From Cinnamomum chago (lineage: Eukaryota; Streptophyta; Magnoliopsida; Laurales; Lauraceae): a DNA stretch of 64,000 nucleotides. Both the position numbers and the translations under genes were made by a program. Below, in pieces: positions 10,733 through 22,670 of the stretch; position 1 is the stretch's first letter, and each line of letters begins with the position of its first letter. The stretch lies in the NCBI GenBank assembly GCA_038049695.1, contig CP142456.1, positions 66,491,922 to 66,555,921 of the forward strand, in the 5' to 3' direction. The notes beneath the pieces are model-generated. The model was not told the DNA's origin and searched no databases. It saw only the letters and a list, made by a program, of their open reading frames with translations.

Positions 10733-11800
10733 TTATTTGCCATCAATGCTCTCAAGTCTATAAGCTGACCTTCCGGATGCCGAGACCACCTTAAAAGGCC
10801 CGAGCCAGTTTGGTGCGAGCTTGCCTTCATTCGGATCCTTATCTGCAGGAAGTGCTCTCTTTAAGACCAGTTCCCCGATTGAGAACTTCCTTTCTTTGAC
10901 CTTCTGATTGTATCCCCTGGATAGCGGTTGCTGGTAGGAGGCCAGGTGCACGAATGCTGCCTCCCTTCGCTCCTCGGCCAAGTCGAGCTCTTTGGCCAGA
11001 TTCACTTCGTTCTGCCCCTGGTCGAAGAGATCCGACCTCAAGGTCGGAAGGCCGACCTCAAAAGGGATTACAGCTTCCATTCCGTAGGCTAAGGAAAAAG
11101 GGGTTGCTGAAGTAGATCGTCTCGGGGTGGTCCGGTACGCTCAAAGGACACTTGGTAATTCTTCTACCCATCTGCCTTTAGCTCTGTAGATTCTCTTTTT
11201 GAGTCCGTCCAGTACCACCTTGTTTGAGATCTCTACTTGTCCGTTGCTCTGTGGGTGGCCGGGGTTGCGTAGAGGTTCCTAATATCGAGCTCCTAGCAGA
11301 AGTTCTTAAAAAAGTTTGAGTCGAATTGGGTCCCGTTGTCCGAGATCAGAGCTCGGGGGATCCCAAACCTTGTGACAATGTTCTCCCATACAAAATTCTT
11401 TGTATCCTGCTCGGTGATGGAGGATAAAGCTTCTGCCTCTATCCATTTGGTGAAGTAATCAGTGACTACTATCAGCCACCTTTTGTTTCTTAGAGTTCGG
11501 TGAAGAGGTCCCACGATGTCTAGCCCTCACTGAGCGAAAGGGCCATGGGCTGGAGAGAGGACTCAAGTCCTGCGCCGGTTGGTGCAGAGAGTGGGAGAAC
11601 TTCTGACATTTTTCACATTTCCTGGCGTAGAGCTGGGCATCCTTCTGCATGTAGGGCCACCAGTAGCCTTGACTGATGGCTCTGTATGCCAGTGATCTCC
11701 CTCTGATGTGGCTTCCGCAGATTCCCTCGTGAATTTCAAAAAGGAAGTCTTCCACCTTGCTCGGGTGAACGCATTGGAGATATGGTCCTGTGAAGGGCTT
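10733..11800 (-). pseudogene. Tat-like element integrase
   Basis: A zinc-binding part (HEGICGSHIRGRSLAYRA, then CEKCQKF) lies at about 11740-11590. The core shows VVTDYFTKWIEAEAL and FGIPRALISDNGTQF at 11460-11300, giving the first two catalytic Asp residues, then a stop. The C-terminal part at 11080-10733 contains FSIGELVLKRALPADKD and NWLGPFKVVS. Several stops and frame changes divide it. Confidence 0.85.
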
Positions 11801-12009
11801 TCTATAGAACTTCTCCTCTGGGGATAGCAAAAAATGAGCTGCTTTCATTCTGACCTTATGGGCTTCATTCCTATCTTCACGGAGTTTATCTTCTTTGAGG
11901 AATGCTATGATCGGATCCATCCAGCTCGAATCGAGACCGACGCACAGGACTTGCCGAGGTGGGAGGAGCTCTATGCTCGGTTTTTCCAATATCTCCACGT
12001 CAACTGTCC

Positions 12010-12500
12010 TTCTTTTCCCTGCCTCCACAGCCGAGGCTAAGTTGGCGAGGGCGTCTGCGTGGCAGTTGGACTCTCTGCCTATTTGCTTGACTTCTGCTTT
12101 CTCAAACTGGGAGAGGAGCTGCTTTGTGTGGGCTAAGTAAGCTGACATCCTTTCGTCACGGGCTTGATAGTCTCCGCTTAGCTGGTTCGTCACCAACTGG
12201 GAGTCGCTAAAGACTACTAGCCGACGTGCCCCAGCATTTTTGCGCTACCAAGACCCGCAATTAGTACCTCGTACTCTACTTCATTGTTGGAGGCTTTGAA
12301 ACCAATGGTTAGGGCTTGCTCGATGACTAGGCCTTCTGGAGATTGGAGGACTAAGCCAACGCCAGCCCTTCTAGATGTTGAGGATCCGTCGACGAAGATA
12401 TTCCAGGCCGGCCCAAGGAATTGTCTCCAAGATCGGTCCTCCTCGGTCTCGGCTGTACCATTGTCCCTGCTGCCCCCCAGTTCGGTATCGAGCGAGGTCG
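12010..12500 (-). pseudogene. Second (archaeal-type) RNase H of the Tat-like element
   Basis: The sequence NIFVDGSSTSRRAGVGLVLQ followed by FKASNNEVEYEVLIAGL and, after a frame break near 12217, IGRESNCHADALANLAS, carries the D, E, D pattern of a second RNase H. This extra domain between RNase H and integrase is a known mark of the Tat lineage. Confidence 0.8.
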
Positions 12501-12599
12501 GTACCGAGCTGTAAGAAGTGAACTCGATGATGAAGTCTGCCAGAATCTGTGCTTTAATCGCTGTCCTGGGTTGATATTGGATATCGAATTGCCCCAGTT

Positions 12600-13959
12600 C
12601 GACGGCCCACTTGGAGATTCTTCCGGAAAAGTCCGCCTTTCGAAAGAGGGACTTGAGCGGGTGTTCTGTAACAACCACCACTGTATATGTTTGGAAATAA
12701 TGGGAGAGTTTGCGAGAGGCACTGACGAGTGCCAACGCAAGTTTCTCGAGTGGGAGGTACCTGGTCTCGGCGTCGAGCAAGATTTTGCTCGTGTAATAAA
12801 TGGCCTACTGCTGCTTGCCATTTTATCTGACTAACACCGAGCTTACTGCGTGGTCCGAGACCGCTAGATAGAGATAGAGGAGGTCACCTTGTGATGGAGT
12901 GGACAACAGTGGTGGCGAGGAAATGTATTCCTTGAGTTTTTCCAGCGCTTGATCACACTCAAGGGTCCACTGGAATTTGGAGCTCTTTTTTAGAAGTTGA
13001 AAGAAGGGGCGACATTTGTCCGAAGCTCGGCTGATGAATCGATTAAGCGCAACGGCCATCCCCGTGAGCCTTTGGACCTGCTTGGCCGAGGTCGCGCTCT
13101 GAATCGCTCGGATTGCTGCAATCTGCTCTAGATTAGCCTCGATCCCTCTCCGGGTCACTAGGCTTCCTAAGAACTTGCCGAATTCGACGCCAAAAGCACA
13201 CTTGGAGGCATTCAGTTTAAGCTGGAACTCTCTAAGGATGGCGAATGTCTTGCGCAGGTCTGCCAAATGGTCCTGTGATTTCCTGGACTTGACCACCATG
13301 TCATCGAAGTAGACCTTTACTGTCTTCCCGAGCTGGGCGTGAAACATCTTCGTGACCAATCTCTGGTATGTCGCCCCGGCATTCTTTAACCCAAAGGGCA
13401 TCACTTTGTAATAGTAGATGCCTCGAGGTGTTATGAATGCGGTTTTCTCCTCATCAGGCCCGTGCATGGGGATCTGGTGGCAACCTCGGTAGGCGTCGAG
13501 GAAGCTCATTCTATCATGCCCCGAGGTGGCATCGATCATGTGGTCGATCTTTGGGAGGGGGAAGTTGTCCTTGGGGCAAGCTTTATTGAGATCGGTGAAG
13601 TCCACGCAAACCCTCCATTTGCCACTTTTCTTCTTGACCACTACAATGTTGGCCAGCCACTTTAGATAATGCACTTCGCGGATCGCTCTGGCCTCGATGA
13701 GTTTGTCTACTTCTTCGATGACAGCTTCTGTCTGCGGAACTCCTGTTCTGCGAGCTTTTTGCACTATGGGCTTGTGTCCGGGGTCCATGTTTAGCTTGTG
13801 GCACATGACTTCGAGGTCGACCCCGGGCATCTTATACGGAGTCCAGGCGAAGACGTCCTTATTCTGCAGTAGGAAGTCGAGCAACTCGGATCTCTCGTTG
13901 TCTGGGAGTTGGCTTCCCAACAGGAAATATTGCTCGGGGTCATCGGAATTGATCATCAC
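12600..13959 (-). pseudogene. Tat-like element reverse transcriptase and RNase H
   Basis: Reverse transcriptase motifs are in order: a VKKKSGKWRVCVDFTDLNKA block, PLPKIDHMIDATSGHD, FLDAYRGCHQI, TPRGIYYYKVMPFGLKNAGA, and the catalytic KVYFDDMVVKS with both aspartates present. The connection and RNase H region follow (LTGMAVALNRFISRASDKCR, FQWTLECDQALEKLKEY). The frame breaks near 12822, and RNase H continues in another frame with ETRYLPLEKLALALV and VVVTEHPLKSLF. Confidence 0.9.
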
Positions 13960-14028
13960 CTCGGTGAGTTCCTCTATGCCCTTCTACTCTGCTGAGCGTC
14001 CGACATCCTCGAGTTCGGCCATATGCAC

Positions 14029-14460
14029 TCACTGCGGCTCCGTTTCGCCAGGCACTATGGTCGTGAGGCACTGTCGGGCCATCTGCTGATCTCCTTGTAC
14101 AATTACTATCTCGATCACCCCTCCGGCATTCTCTAGTGGAAATTTGAGCTTTTGATGAAAGTTGGAAGGCACTGCCTCCATGGCATGCAGCCAACTCCGC
14201 CCCATTATTACATTGTAAGGGGACGGTACATCCACTACCATAAAGTCGGTCATCTTCGTGGCGCCTCCTATCCAGACTTCAAGCGAGATCCTCCCTTTGG
14301 GGTACACTGGCTTGGCGCTGAAGCCCACTAAGGGGACGCGGGCTTCCTGCAGATCGGACTCAGTCAGGCCGAGTTGCTTGAAACAGCTGAAGTAGAGGAT
14401 CTCGGACGAGCTTCCTAAATCTATGAGGACACGCTTCACAGTGTAATTGTTCAGCCGCAA
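14029..14460 (-). pseudogene. Tat-like element aspartic protease region
   Basis: The motif VLIDLGSSSEILY stands where retropepsins have V-L-(I/V)-D-(T/S)-G-(S/A). The flap and C-terminal part (MGRSWLHAMEAVPSNFHQKL) are typical of plant gypsy elements. The D-L-G in place of D-T/S-G would likely harm catalysis. The ORF ends at a TGA just before the RT region. Confidence 0.8.
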
Positions 14461-14518
14461 GGTGAGGGTCAGTGCGTCATTGTGGGGGAGCTGAACTCCT
14501 CCTAGGTCATCGTCCGAG

Positions 14519-16603
14519 AATCAGATCTTGGGCTTTTCCTTTCTGGATTTCTTGGGTGTAGGCTCAAACTCGGCCGACATCACCTGTTTATCATGGGCAG
14601 CCCTCCTGGCCTCTGACCGAGCTTGGGTGCTTCCTCCTTTGGGAGCGGGGGCCAGGTGAATGACATTGATGACGCCCGCCGGTTCGTCGTTGTCCTGATC
14701 ATCACTGGGTGGTGCGCGCCGTTGAGCTTGGTTGATCCTCTCCCCCTCCTTGATGTACTCCCGAAGGTGCCCGTCTCTGACGAGCTTCTCAAGGAGGGAC
14801 TTCAGGGCCATGTAGTCTTTAGTCATTTGCCCATGTTGTTTGTGGTAAGAATAATTTTTGCTCCGATCTCGGGTGGATGGGTTGCCCCTCATCGGCTGCG
14901 GCCACTGGAAGTAGGGTTCTGTTTGATTTTGCCGAGGAGTCTGTAAATGGGCTCCTTGAAGACAACGTTGACGGCCCTGTAAGGATCTCCGGCCGGCTTG
15001 GCAGGCTTGAACTTCGGTCTCTTGCTGCTACCCGAGATGGCAGTTGAGAAGGTTGTCGAACTGGCGGGGGCCCTCCTCTTTTCTGACTTCTGTTTGGGGA
15101 ACATCCCTTCTCCTCTGGAAGTTTGGCCCTTCTGCGGGAGGCCGAATCGCTCATTGTCTCGAACTTCGTCCTCTTCCTGCTGGATGTACTGATACACCTT
15201 AGCCATCAGTGCCTTCATTGTGGTCACAGGAGTTCGGACCAGGTCTCTACGGAGCTCATTGCTTGGGAGTAAGGCCTACAGGAAGCACATGATGGCGACG
15301 TCATCTTTGGCATCCGTGATTTGGCTATAGATCGTCCAGAATCTTCTGGCGAATGTAGTGATGCTTTCGTTGTCCTTCATTCGGATCGCCATGAGGTTGC
15401 CACTCGTCTTCGGGATGACGCGGTGCGCTTGGAACTTCTCAACAAAGGAGCTTCGGAGCTGCCGCCAACTTGAGACCGATCCAGAAGGGAGCGCGTAGGA
15501 CCATCGGAGTGGGAGGTCGCCTAGACTGGAGGAGAAGACCCTGCAGTTAAGGTGGCCGACGTCCCCCCAAACCGACATCCGCTGAGTGAAATGTCGTAGG
15601 TGTGCCTCAGGGTCCGAGGTCCCGTCATAGAGGACGAACCTCGGAACACTGAATCTCTCGGGAAGAGAGAAGTCTTTTATTTCCTGGGAGAAGGGGGACG
15701 TCACCTGGTCTTCTGCATCGCAAGCCTCTGTTAGTCTCGGGCAAAACCGATCTCGGTCATTCGGGCTTGGACCTCTTGCTTGACGTAGTGGTCGAGCAAG
15801 TCCCTCAGGCCCGTGATGTTCTCTAGCCTCGGAGACTCTGGCTCGCAACGCGACCCCCCGAGGTCGCTAGGTTGGCTGCTGCTCGAGCCTTCTTCTTCGC
15901 AGCGATTTCTTATTCTATCGTTGAGGACTTGCCTCAAGTCTCGACTGTCCGGACGGTTCTGCTGTCGTCTGGGAGGTGGAATGTGAGTCCTCCTTTCATT
16001 TGCCTGAAGCTGCTCTCGGAGATGACGAATCAACTGTTCTTTTTCTTGGAGGACCCGATTTTGGGCCTCGAGCTCTTCAAGCAGGGCGTCATCTCCTTTT
16101 TCGTGGGCTTGATGAAAGGACTGATCATCATCGTGAGTGCAATGATGGGAGTGATGGGATTTTGCCCCGACAGGGGTCTTGCCTCGTCGTCGAGGATCTG
16201 ACGGGGCGACATTCTGCTGTGGGCCCCTGGGTGACTGATTATCTAGGGGGTGAGGAGCCTCATGACGGTCGTTACGTCGGGGGAGTGCCGTCATGGGTCG
16301 GGATGAGGAGTCCGACTGGACAACACCCTCCGCGTACACGGGACCGGATTTTCCTCCGAACTTTCTCTGGCGGGGAATCCCCAATAGCTCCTGCAGGACG
16401 GGGGGAACCTCCGTTGGACCTGAAGGGGGAAGAAGAGCAGTGTGAACGCCGGTGGGCGCTGTTGGAGGTAATGACTAGAGCAGCTGAGGTTGCGACTTTG
16501 GTCGTGAAAACGACGACAGTGGTGGTTGTTCCGGCGGAGGAAAGAACGACGCTTTTTGGGACTTCGACGTTCCCTCGCCGCCGTATCTGGTTTTTGGAGG
16601 CAT
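14519..16603 (-). pseudogene. Tat-like element gag (broken)
   Basis: The likely start is at 16603 (MPPKTRYGGEGTSK). A proline- and basic-rich N-terminal part includes a coiled-coil-like EELEAQNRVLQEKEQL near 16130. The retrotransposon gag domain follows in another frame at about 15710-15300, with FVLYDGTSDPEAHLRHF and FVEKFQAHRV. A spacer with EEDEVRDNERFG leads to a region around 14880-14760 that normally holds a small zinc-binding box; here it reads NYSYHKQHGQMTKDY, with the usual cysteines lost. Stops are visible near 16477, 15278 and 14520, and a frame change near 15800. It can no longer make full-length Gag. Confidence 0.8.
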
Positions 16604-16639
16604 GACTTTTATAGGTTTGGTTTTGGCAAAGATCATGTT

Positions 16640-16657
16640 CCCACAGACGGCGCCAAC
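16640..16657 (-). promoter_or_regulatory. Primer-binding site of the Tat-like element
   Basis: Directly after the 5' LTR the minus strand reads GTTGGCGCCGTCTGTGGG. The TGGCGCCGT core matches the 3' end of plant tRNA-Asp as used by several gypsy groups, with mismatches further in. The priming tRNA is inferred. Confidence 0.6.
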
Positions 16658-17340
16658 TGTAAGTGCCTAAAAATTACGGACTTGGTTAAAAGAGGATTAA
16701 ACTCTCGACTTGATGATCCTGGGATGATTATGGGGAAGGATCGGCCTCCGGTAACCTGAAAGGGAAAACAAAGGTTAGAGCCCCTAGCTGCTAGCAGCCG
16801 AATGCACTTCAATGCCTGAGTTAGTTTGATAACTGAGGGAGAAACAAGGAACAAAAGTGTCTGAGGCTGGTTTGTTGCGTACCTCCTATAGTTTTCCTTC
16901 ATGCATTATATAGACGTGAGAGTCATCATTGGACTGGATCCCCTACGGAAGGATGAGAGTCCCATCAGCGTGTACCTTCTCTCCTGAGTGGGGGTAGGTA
17001 AAAAGGGAACGTCCCATCGGACCATCCCCCTATACCTATGGACGTAACCTTGAGATAAGGCGTGCCACTTATCTAGGTCCAACGCCCACTCTATTTGCCA
17101 GTTCATCGTCTACCACCAGGACAACACATTTATGACTGCATTTATGGCTGAATGACAGGAGGCCAAGATCAAGCTAAGGCTGAGACCGAGGTGGGCACCC
17201 GCAGATGTGGCCACCGAGATGGGCTCCGTGCTTCCCCGAGCTGGGGCTTCTGCCGAGCTGGGCAACATCGAGACTAGGGATAGTCCCGAAATTGGGGAGT
17301 GTCCCCACATAAATCCGTAATTACAAAATGACCCCACACA
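16658..17340 (-). repeat. Tat-like element, 5' LTR
   Basis: Direct repeat of 7506-8168, 683 bp against 663 bp. It abuts the primer-binding site at 16641-16656. Transcription would start here and run leftward. Confidence 0.93.
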
Positions 17341-17345
17341 ATATT

Positions 17346-19009
17346 ATTTTATTTGAGTATTATAATAGTTATCAACCTGAAAGTGGGTCTTTGGGCAAAT
17401 TTTTTTTTTTTTTTTTTTGCGTGTGCGCCTCTCTCTCCCTACTCGTATATAACATTGGTGGGCCTTCAATAAGAAAGATAAGCGTGGTCTGAAATTGTTG
17501 TGTGGTTGCAGGCTGATTTTATTGGGGTTCATAGCCTATAGAAATTGGGGGTATGCTCATCTATTATAATAGGATCTATTATAATAGGATGAAGTTGCTG
17601 TAGGATCAAAGGCACAACGAATAATGTTACTGCCGTCTGCTGTATTATTTTTTTTTATAACGTAGGATTCTAGCCCTGTGGACCAAAATAATCCCTACGG
17701 GCCCAGGGGAGAAAGTCGAATAAAATTTCCCTGTGGCCCCAGTGTGGTAGAGCAGTTTCGAACCCACAACCTCCGGGTGCAAACCGTGGTTCTAGGCCAA
17801 CTAAGCTTCTCTGGGGGTTGACATCTGCTGTATTAGCCATTAGGATTAATTGTCCTGTGTACCCACCTTGAGAAGGTAGTAATCTAATCAGGTTTCTTTT
17901 TACCTAAAATCTAATTCATAATTAGACTTTACATCACACTAGTCTCACATGATAGGCATGCAGCTAGGTGGACTGCACAAGGGTCCAAGATTAGTTTCGA
18001 ACTGGGCTGAAAACAACATATTATATGGGCTCTTCGGAGAGTCTGGACTTGGACCCAACTAATGTATTATAGGCCTTGGTGCCATTAGATTCACTGCAGT
18101 CAGGCCTACCTTCTTCAGGTCAGCTACCCAGCTGTTGACGCTCACTGGACACCACACCGCATTAATTTATGGGATCTCATCACTCAAGGATCAGCTTATA
18201 AATATTTCCAAGGGTAAATGTCAATCCATCCATTCGACTTGTACTATATCAGATACTTGCCTCCTCCAAAACCAACTTTTGAGACAACTCTTTTTAATGA
18301 CAATAAGAAGATCCTTAACATCAAGCCCAGGAAACTGCTACTGGTCATTAAATCTTTCCTTTGCCAATGTGCTATAAGACAGCAAATTCCCTTCATATCA
18401 AGAACTTCCCAAGAAAGAAAAAAATTCCCTGCCATCCACAGAAAATGACTGCAGCACGCTAATAGATAGAGACATATCAAACAACAATATTGATTAAATG
18501 GGTGCAACATAGAGATAATAATGGCAAGCATCAACATCTCTATTGTTGGTGTTTAAGCATTTATAATAGTGTTCTAAAAAGAGGTTAATTTTCTGCTAAT
18601 TGTTTCTTTTTTTCTGAATAAAAAAAAATCATGGCAGTTCTAAGAGAAAAAGACCCTTTTCTTTTCAATTCAAGGGATGAATAAAATAACAAGGATGAAA
18701 TAGTATAAACACAGGCAGTTCTTCATTTCAACGTTAATTGGAAATCTGTACTTTCATAAGTTGGAACCAAAAAGTGCTGCTCCATTCTACAGCTGGTAAA
18801 CTGTTCCTGCAGACACTATAGCCAATCCTAGTTCAAGGGAGGAATACTAAAGCAATAGTTAAAAAGAGACATCAAAAGCTTTAGTGAGATTTTGTAAGAC
18901 AATTTCAAAATGTTCTACCAAGGACAAGAATCAACCAAGAAAAAGGACTTCAGAAAGCTCATAGTGAAGTTCCTCAATTCTCTAAATATCATCAGCAAAG
19001 CGAGCCTGG
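17346..19009. other. Intergenic DNA
   Basis: It holds a poly(T) run at 17400-17418, a 15-bp tandem duplication CTATTATAATAGGAT at about 17561-17590, and the SINE at 17648-17823. The segment from 18100 to 18550 has open frames but no recognisable protein. Confidence 0.5.
17648..17823 (-). mobile_element. tRNA-derived SINE with 12-bp TSD
   Basis: The minus strand starts with AGCTTAGTTGG (A box) and continues with GGTTGTGGGTTCGAAACTGC (B box GGTTCGAAAC), as in pol III promoters. A body with CCTGGGCCCGTAGGGATTA follows, then an A-rich tail. A perfect duplication TCTGCTGTATTA flanks it (17636-17647 and 17824-17835). The body matches the SINE at 25152, so they are one family. Confidence 0.8.
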
Positions 19010-19197
19010 CTATTCATCCACATTCACCAGCTCATACTCAATTAGAGACAAGTTGTTATCCTCTTTAACTACAAATGTAGCAGGTTCAGTCACCTCGACT
19101 CGGCCCCACTTGTCAACTGCCAGCCTCATTGATCCCTTAAACATATCAATCTTCGCATTTCGCAGAATCACAGTGCTATCCGGTTTCATCAGGTCAA
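19010..19197 (-). CDS. OB-fold protein (At4g28440-like), exon 2 with stop
   Basis: After a GCAG acceptor at 19198-19201 the minus strand encodes DLMKPDSTVILRNAKIDMFK, then GSMRLAVDKWGRVEV and EDNNLSLIEYELVNVDE, ending with TAG at 19010-19012. This is the second half of the OB fold and the conserved acidic C-terminus. The 188 nt plus the 250 nt of exon 1 are 438, an exact reading frame. No lesion is visible. Confidence 0.92.
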
Positions 19198-21572
19198 CTG
19201 CCAAACAAAAAAATTATAAAGGAATGAATGAAAAGAAGAGATAAAAAGGGATCAAGAAATATGAAGTGGTGTTAGGCATTGGCCGTTCAGTGAGATCCGC
19301 ATTTTTGTGGTCATTGAGGACTGAAGAACAGATGCCTGGCAACATTGTTGTATATATTCCTAATTTTGTTTTTCAATCAGTAAGATCTTTTGTTAAAAAG
19401 TAAAATGAAAAATAACAGCTGCTTTTAAGAGTTCCAGAAAACTAAATAATTGAAGGGACAATTTTTAACCAAATCTATTCTAACCATTGCATGTGATATT
19501 GACTATAGAGTGTGGAAAGACACAGTCATGTTACTCCTGCCCAATATGAACAGAACCTAATCATTGCCCCAAAACATACTTAACATCTCTGAAAAATGGA
19601 TTTATGAGACATTCAATTGAACCAAAGGCAGAGAAGAATCTGAAAAATACCCATGTAGATGTAATAACCAAACCAACCACATCTATGTTTGCAGTTCTGC
19701 ACTATATATATTAAATAATCCTGCACAAGAATACATAATACTTAGCAGTCGGATGAAATTATAGAACCAAAGGCAGTGTTTATGATTTTTAAGCATAAGT
19801 GGATTCTGAAGTTTGAAAGAGTATAAGTAGCAGTTGTGACAGGGAAGAGAAAAGGTATCATTACCATTATGGTTTGGAGGGCTCTCCAATGTTGCCATCA
19901 AAACCACCATTTTAGTTTTTTAATGTACAAAAGGTTGAATCCAGAGTATCATTTAAAGAGAGCAATGCATGACACACAGAAGAAACATTTTTCTTCTCTA
20001 GTTTGGATTTCTTTTCACAATAACTCCTTTTTTATTTGAACATAAAGTAGCAAGATATTGAAAGAGTGGGGAAGAGAGGGAGGAGGATGGAAAAAGAAGG
20101 ATAAACGTGGCAAGGCCTCTTCTCTAGTGAAACTGATTTGTTTTTTCTTTTTTTAATGATTGCTGAAATTACTACAAGTGGCATGTAACTAGAACCCAGT
20201 TGTTTGCTCAGTAATGAATTCCTAAGTATTCTAAGAAACACCTTCCTCTTGAAGGGGCTAAAATAGAAGTAGAGGTGAACATCCACAAATGGCAATCAAA
20301 TAGTCTCCTCTTGTCCTCTTAATTAGGAAGTCATTACCCAGCCATGCCCTTGTAAATCAAATCCAAGTAAACTGCAGGTCCCATCTATATCTCCACATTA
20401 GATTCTTTACTTCTGACCTCTTTAATAATCCTTTGTTAGAGCTTACTCTAAAAAACAATCAAATGGGCCCTCAATATTTTCTAAGAAAAGCTATAAATGG
20501 TTTTATCCTGCCTAACTTTCTCCATTCAAATCCAAACACGGTGAGACTCTATACAAGAGACAAGGAGTACGTCTTCCAAGGGAATTCTTGAAGTAAAACA
20601 AATTTGTCCCAATCCAAACTTAATGTGAATTGGGGGTTGGTAGTATTATTATATTGGAAAATCATAGCAAATGGATGCTTTTAATATATAGCTAAAATGC
20701 AATAAACAAAAAGATTAAACAATCCCATTGATATTTTTACAACTATTTCAAAGTTTTGGAAAATCGTGCAGTAGCAAAAAAAAAAAAAAAAAAAAAAGAA
20801 CGGATAAGATATAAGTAGAACACACCTATAGTAAGTGACCAGCTGTCAGTTTACATAGATGAATGGGGCATCATCTGAGGGTCTTGATTGTCCAAGAGGT
20901 GTACGGATCTCTAGGAATAGAGTGATTTGGATTGTAATATTATTAAACTTCGGCAGCCTATGAATGTTGTGAAAGCTTTGCATCTTGTAAAGATTGGTTT
21001 GGTTAGGATTAAATTTCTTTGATTAGGTGGTTGATAAATTTCTTTTTCATCTTGTGAATGAAGCATAATAGAATTGGGGTTTGTGAGGGTTTGGACACAA
21101 GTCCCTCTGTGAAGTTGTATCATAGATAAAGCCGTATATTTTTCTCCAAGCCCATTGTTATCGTCATCAAAAATGAAAATGGGAAGTTTTGGAGAGGAAA
21201 GAAGTTAAGAAAAGACAAGAACCCGGCATAAGAGAATAGTATTATTCCCATCACTTCTCAAAATTCTTTTACGGAGAGGATTTAATCGAAAGAATTGTGA
21301 AAAAACTTTTATACTTTCATAACTTCCTTCTGCATAAATGCATATCAAGTCCTAATCAGCCAATTAAATGACACCAGTAAAACTCCCATTACAACTTGAA
21401 CTTAATAAAAAGAAAAAGAAAAGGCATTTAGTATCCAAAACACGTAAATGAATTAAATCGTACTACGGATCCCACATGGATTAGGTGTGTGATGGACTGA
21501 ACCCCATTTGTTTTGGGTTTGTTACTAGATCAGATTGGGCTCAAATCTTGTTCGGGATCTAGCCTAGTTCTA

Positions 21573-21676
21573 ATTGAAAATTGGATTTGATCCGGAAAAG
21601 TGGGGGTGGGGGTGGGGGTGGGCGTGGGGGTGGGGGGATATTGGTTCTGATTGACAATTGGATTTGATCCGGAAGC
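21573..21676. repeat. Duplicated 27-bp segment flanking a (GGGGGT)n tract
   Basis: ATTGGATTTGATCCGGAA occurs at about 21582-21599 and again at 21657-21674. Between them lies GTGGGGGTGGGGGTGGGGGT and related G-runs, a strong G-quadruplex candidate inside the OB-fold gene's intron. Confidence 0.8.
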
Positions 21677-22670
21677 AATTTTAGAGCATTAGGAAAGTAG
21701 TTCGGTCTAGGCAATCATTTGCCCCAGCCAATCTCTCTCTCTCTCTAAAAAAAAAAGTTATGCACTTGTTATGTTGGATGAAAATGCATGAGATACTTCA
21801 AATTCAAGGCAGCCATTGCAGCAACCAGAACATAGCGGTCATCTGCACTGAACATGGCGTTGACAAAAACATAAGATGGTCAGCAACAAACACAGCACTG
21901 ATGCTTCTATCTCAGTCGGGCGAGCCACCAGTGAAACTCTCCCTCTATCTCTTCATTCCTATAGGATCAGATACAGGAGGAAATGGAAGAGCAAAGAAAA
22001 ACATAAAGGTCCCAAGCTGAGGAAGAAAGGAGAAAGCAGTTTTGAAACCAAAGAGATCAGGGCAAAAGAAGGAAAAAGCAAGAAGCAAAATCTCAATCCT
22101 TTACCGGGTTACTCCCCTCCCCCCCTTTCCAATCTTTTCTAGGGTTTGCATGGATGAATCCGTCTGCGAAAAACACAAGTCTTTCTATGGTTTGTTTGGA
22201 TGAAGCCTTTGACACAACTCTCTTCCCCACAGTGCGGAACCAGATTGGATCTATCTGATAGGTTTTGGCCAGATCTGGATCCTACATGATTCGGTCCCGT
22301 GCCCAACCTGTTCGCAATCCTAATTGGCATTGTCTTAGTAATCATGCTGCAGTTGAAGACATTCTCTAATTGATCCAGCCTTTGCCAAGTAGCGCTGGCT
22401 TCATCAGCTTCAGTACAATTTTCTTTAAATTTTGCAGCTTAAGTACAATCTTCTTTCTATTTCAAACCAATATGAAAAACCGACCCTTGGGTCATTTATT
22501 GCAACCCAATCATTGATCCACGATTTCCTAAAAGAACGTGTGTTGCATCTATCTGCATGATGTTACACCACACACTATCTTAGTATGCATTGCCCATGAA
22601 AAAGTTAAGTAGATTAAGTAGAAACCTATTTTGAATGTGTACTTCATCACCCTTCCCAAGCCACCAAATA

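Larger units (their letters stand above)
7501..17345 (-). mobile_element. Complete, decayed Tat-like Ty3/gypsy LTR retrotransposon
   Basis: Two direct LTRs (7506-8168 and 16658-17340) flank about 8.5 kb of internal DNA, and a perfect 5-bp target duplication ATATT sits outside both (7501-7505, 17341-17345). The minus strand carries gag, protease, reverse transcriptase, RNase H, a second RNase H of archaeal type, a zinc-binding integrase domain, integrase core and a C-terminal part. The order RT-RH-aRH-INT points to the Tat lineage. The plus strand carries an extra spliced ORF at the 3' end. Multiple stops and frameshifts make it non-autonomous now. The LTRs differ by scattered substitutions and by indels, including a 12-bp insertion near 17132, so it is not young. 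Confidence 0.93.

Noticed and set aside
18135..18540. Open frames on both strands downstream of the OB-fold gene
   Set aside because: No motif, no splice context and no repeat structure; could be 3' flanking DNA.
22139..22345. 68-codon minus-strand frame in the OB-fold intron
   Set aside because: No family resemblance; lies next to a retrotransposon remnant but cannot be tied to it.
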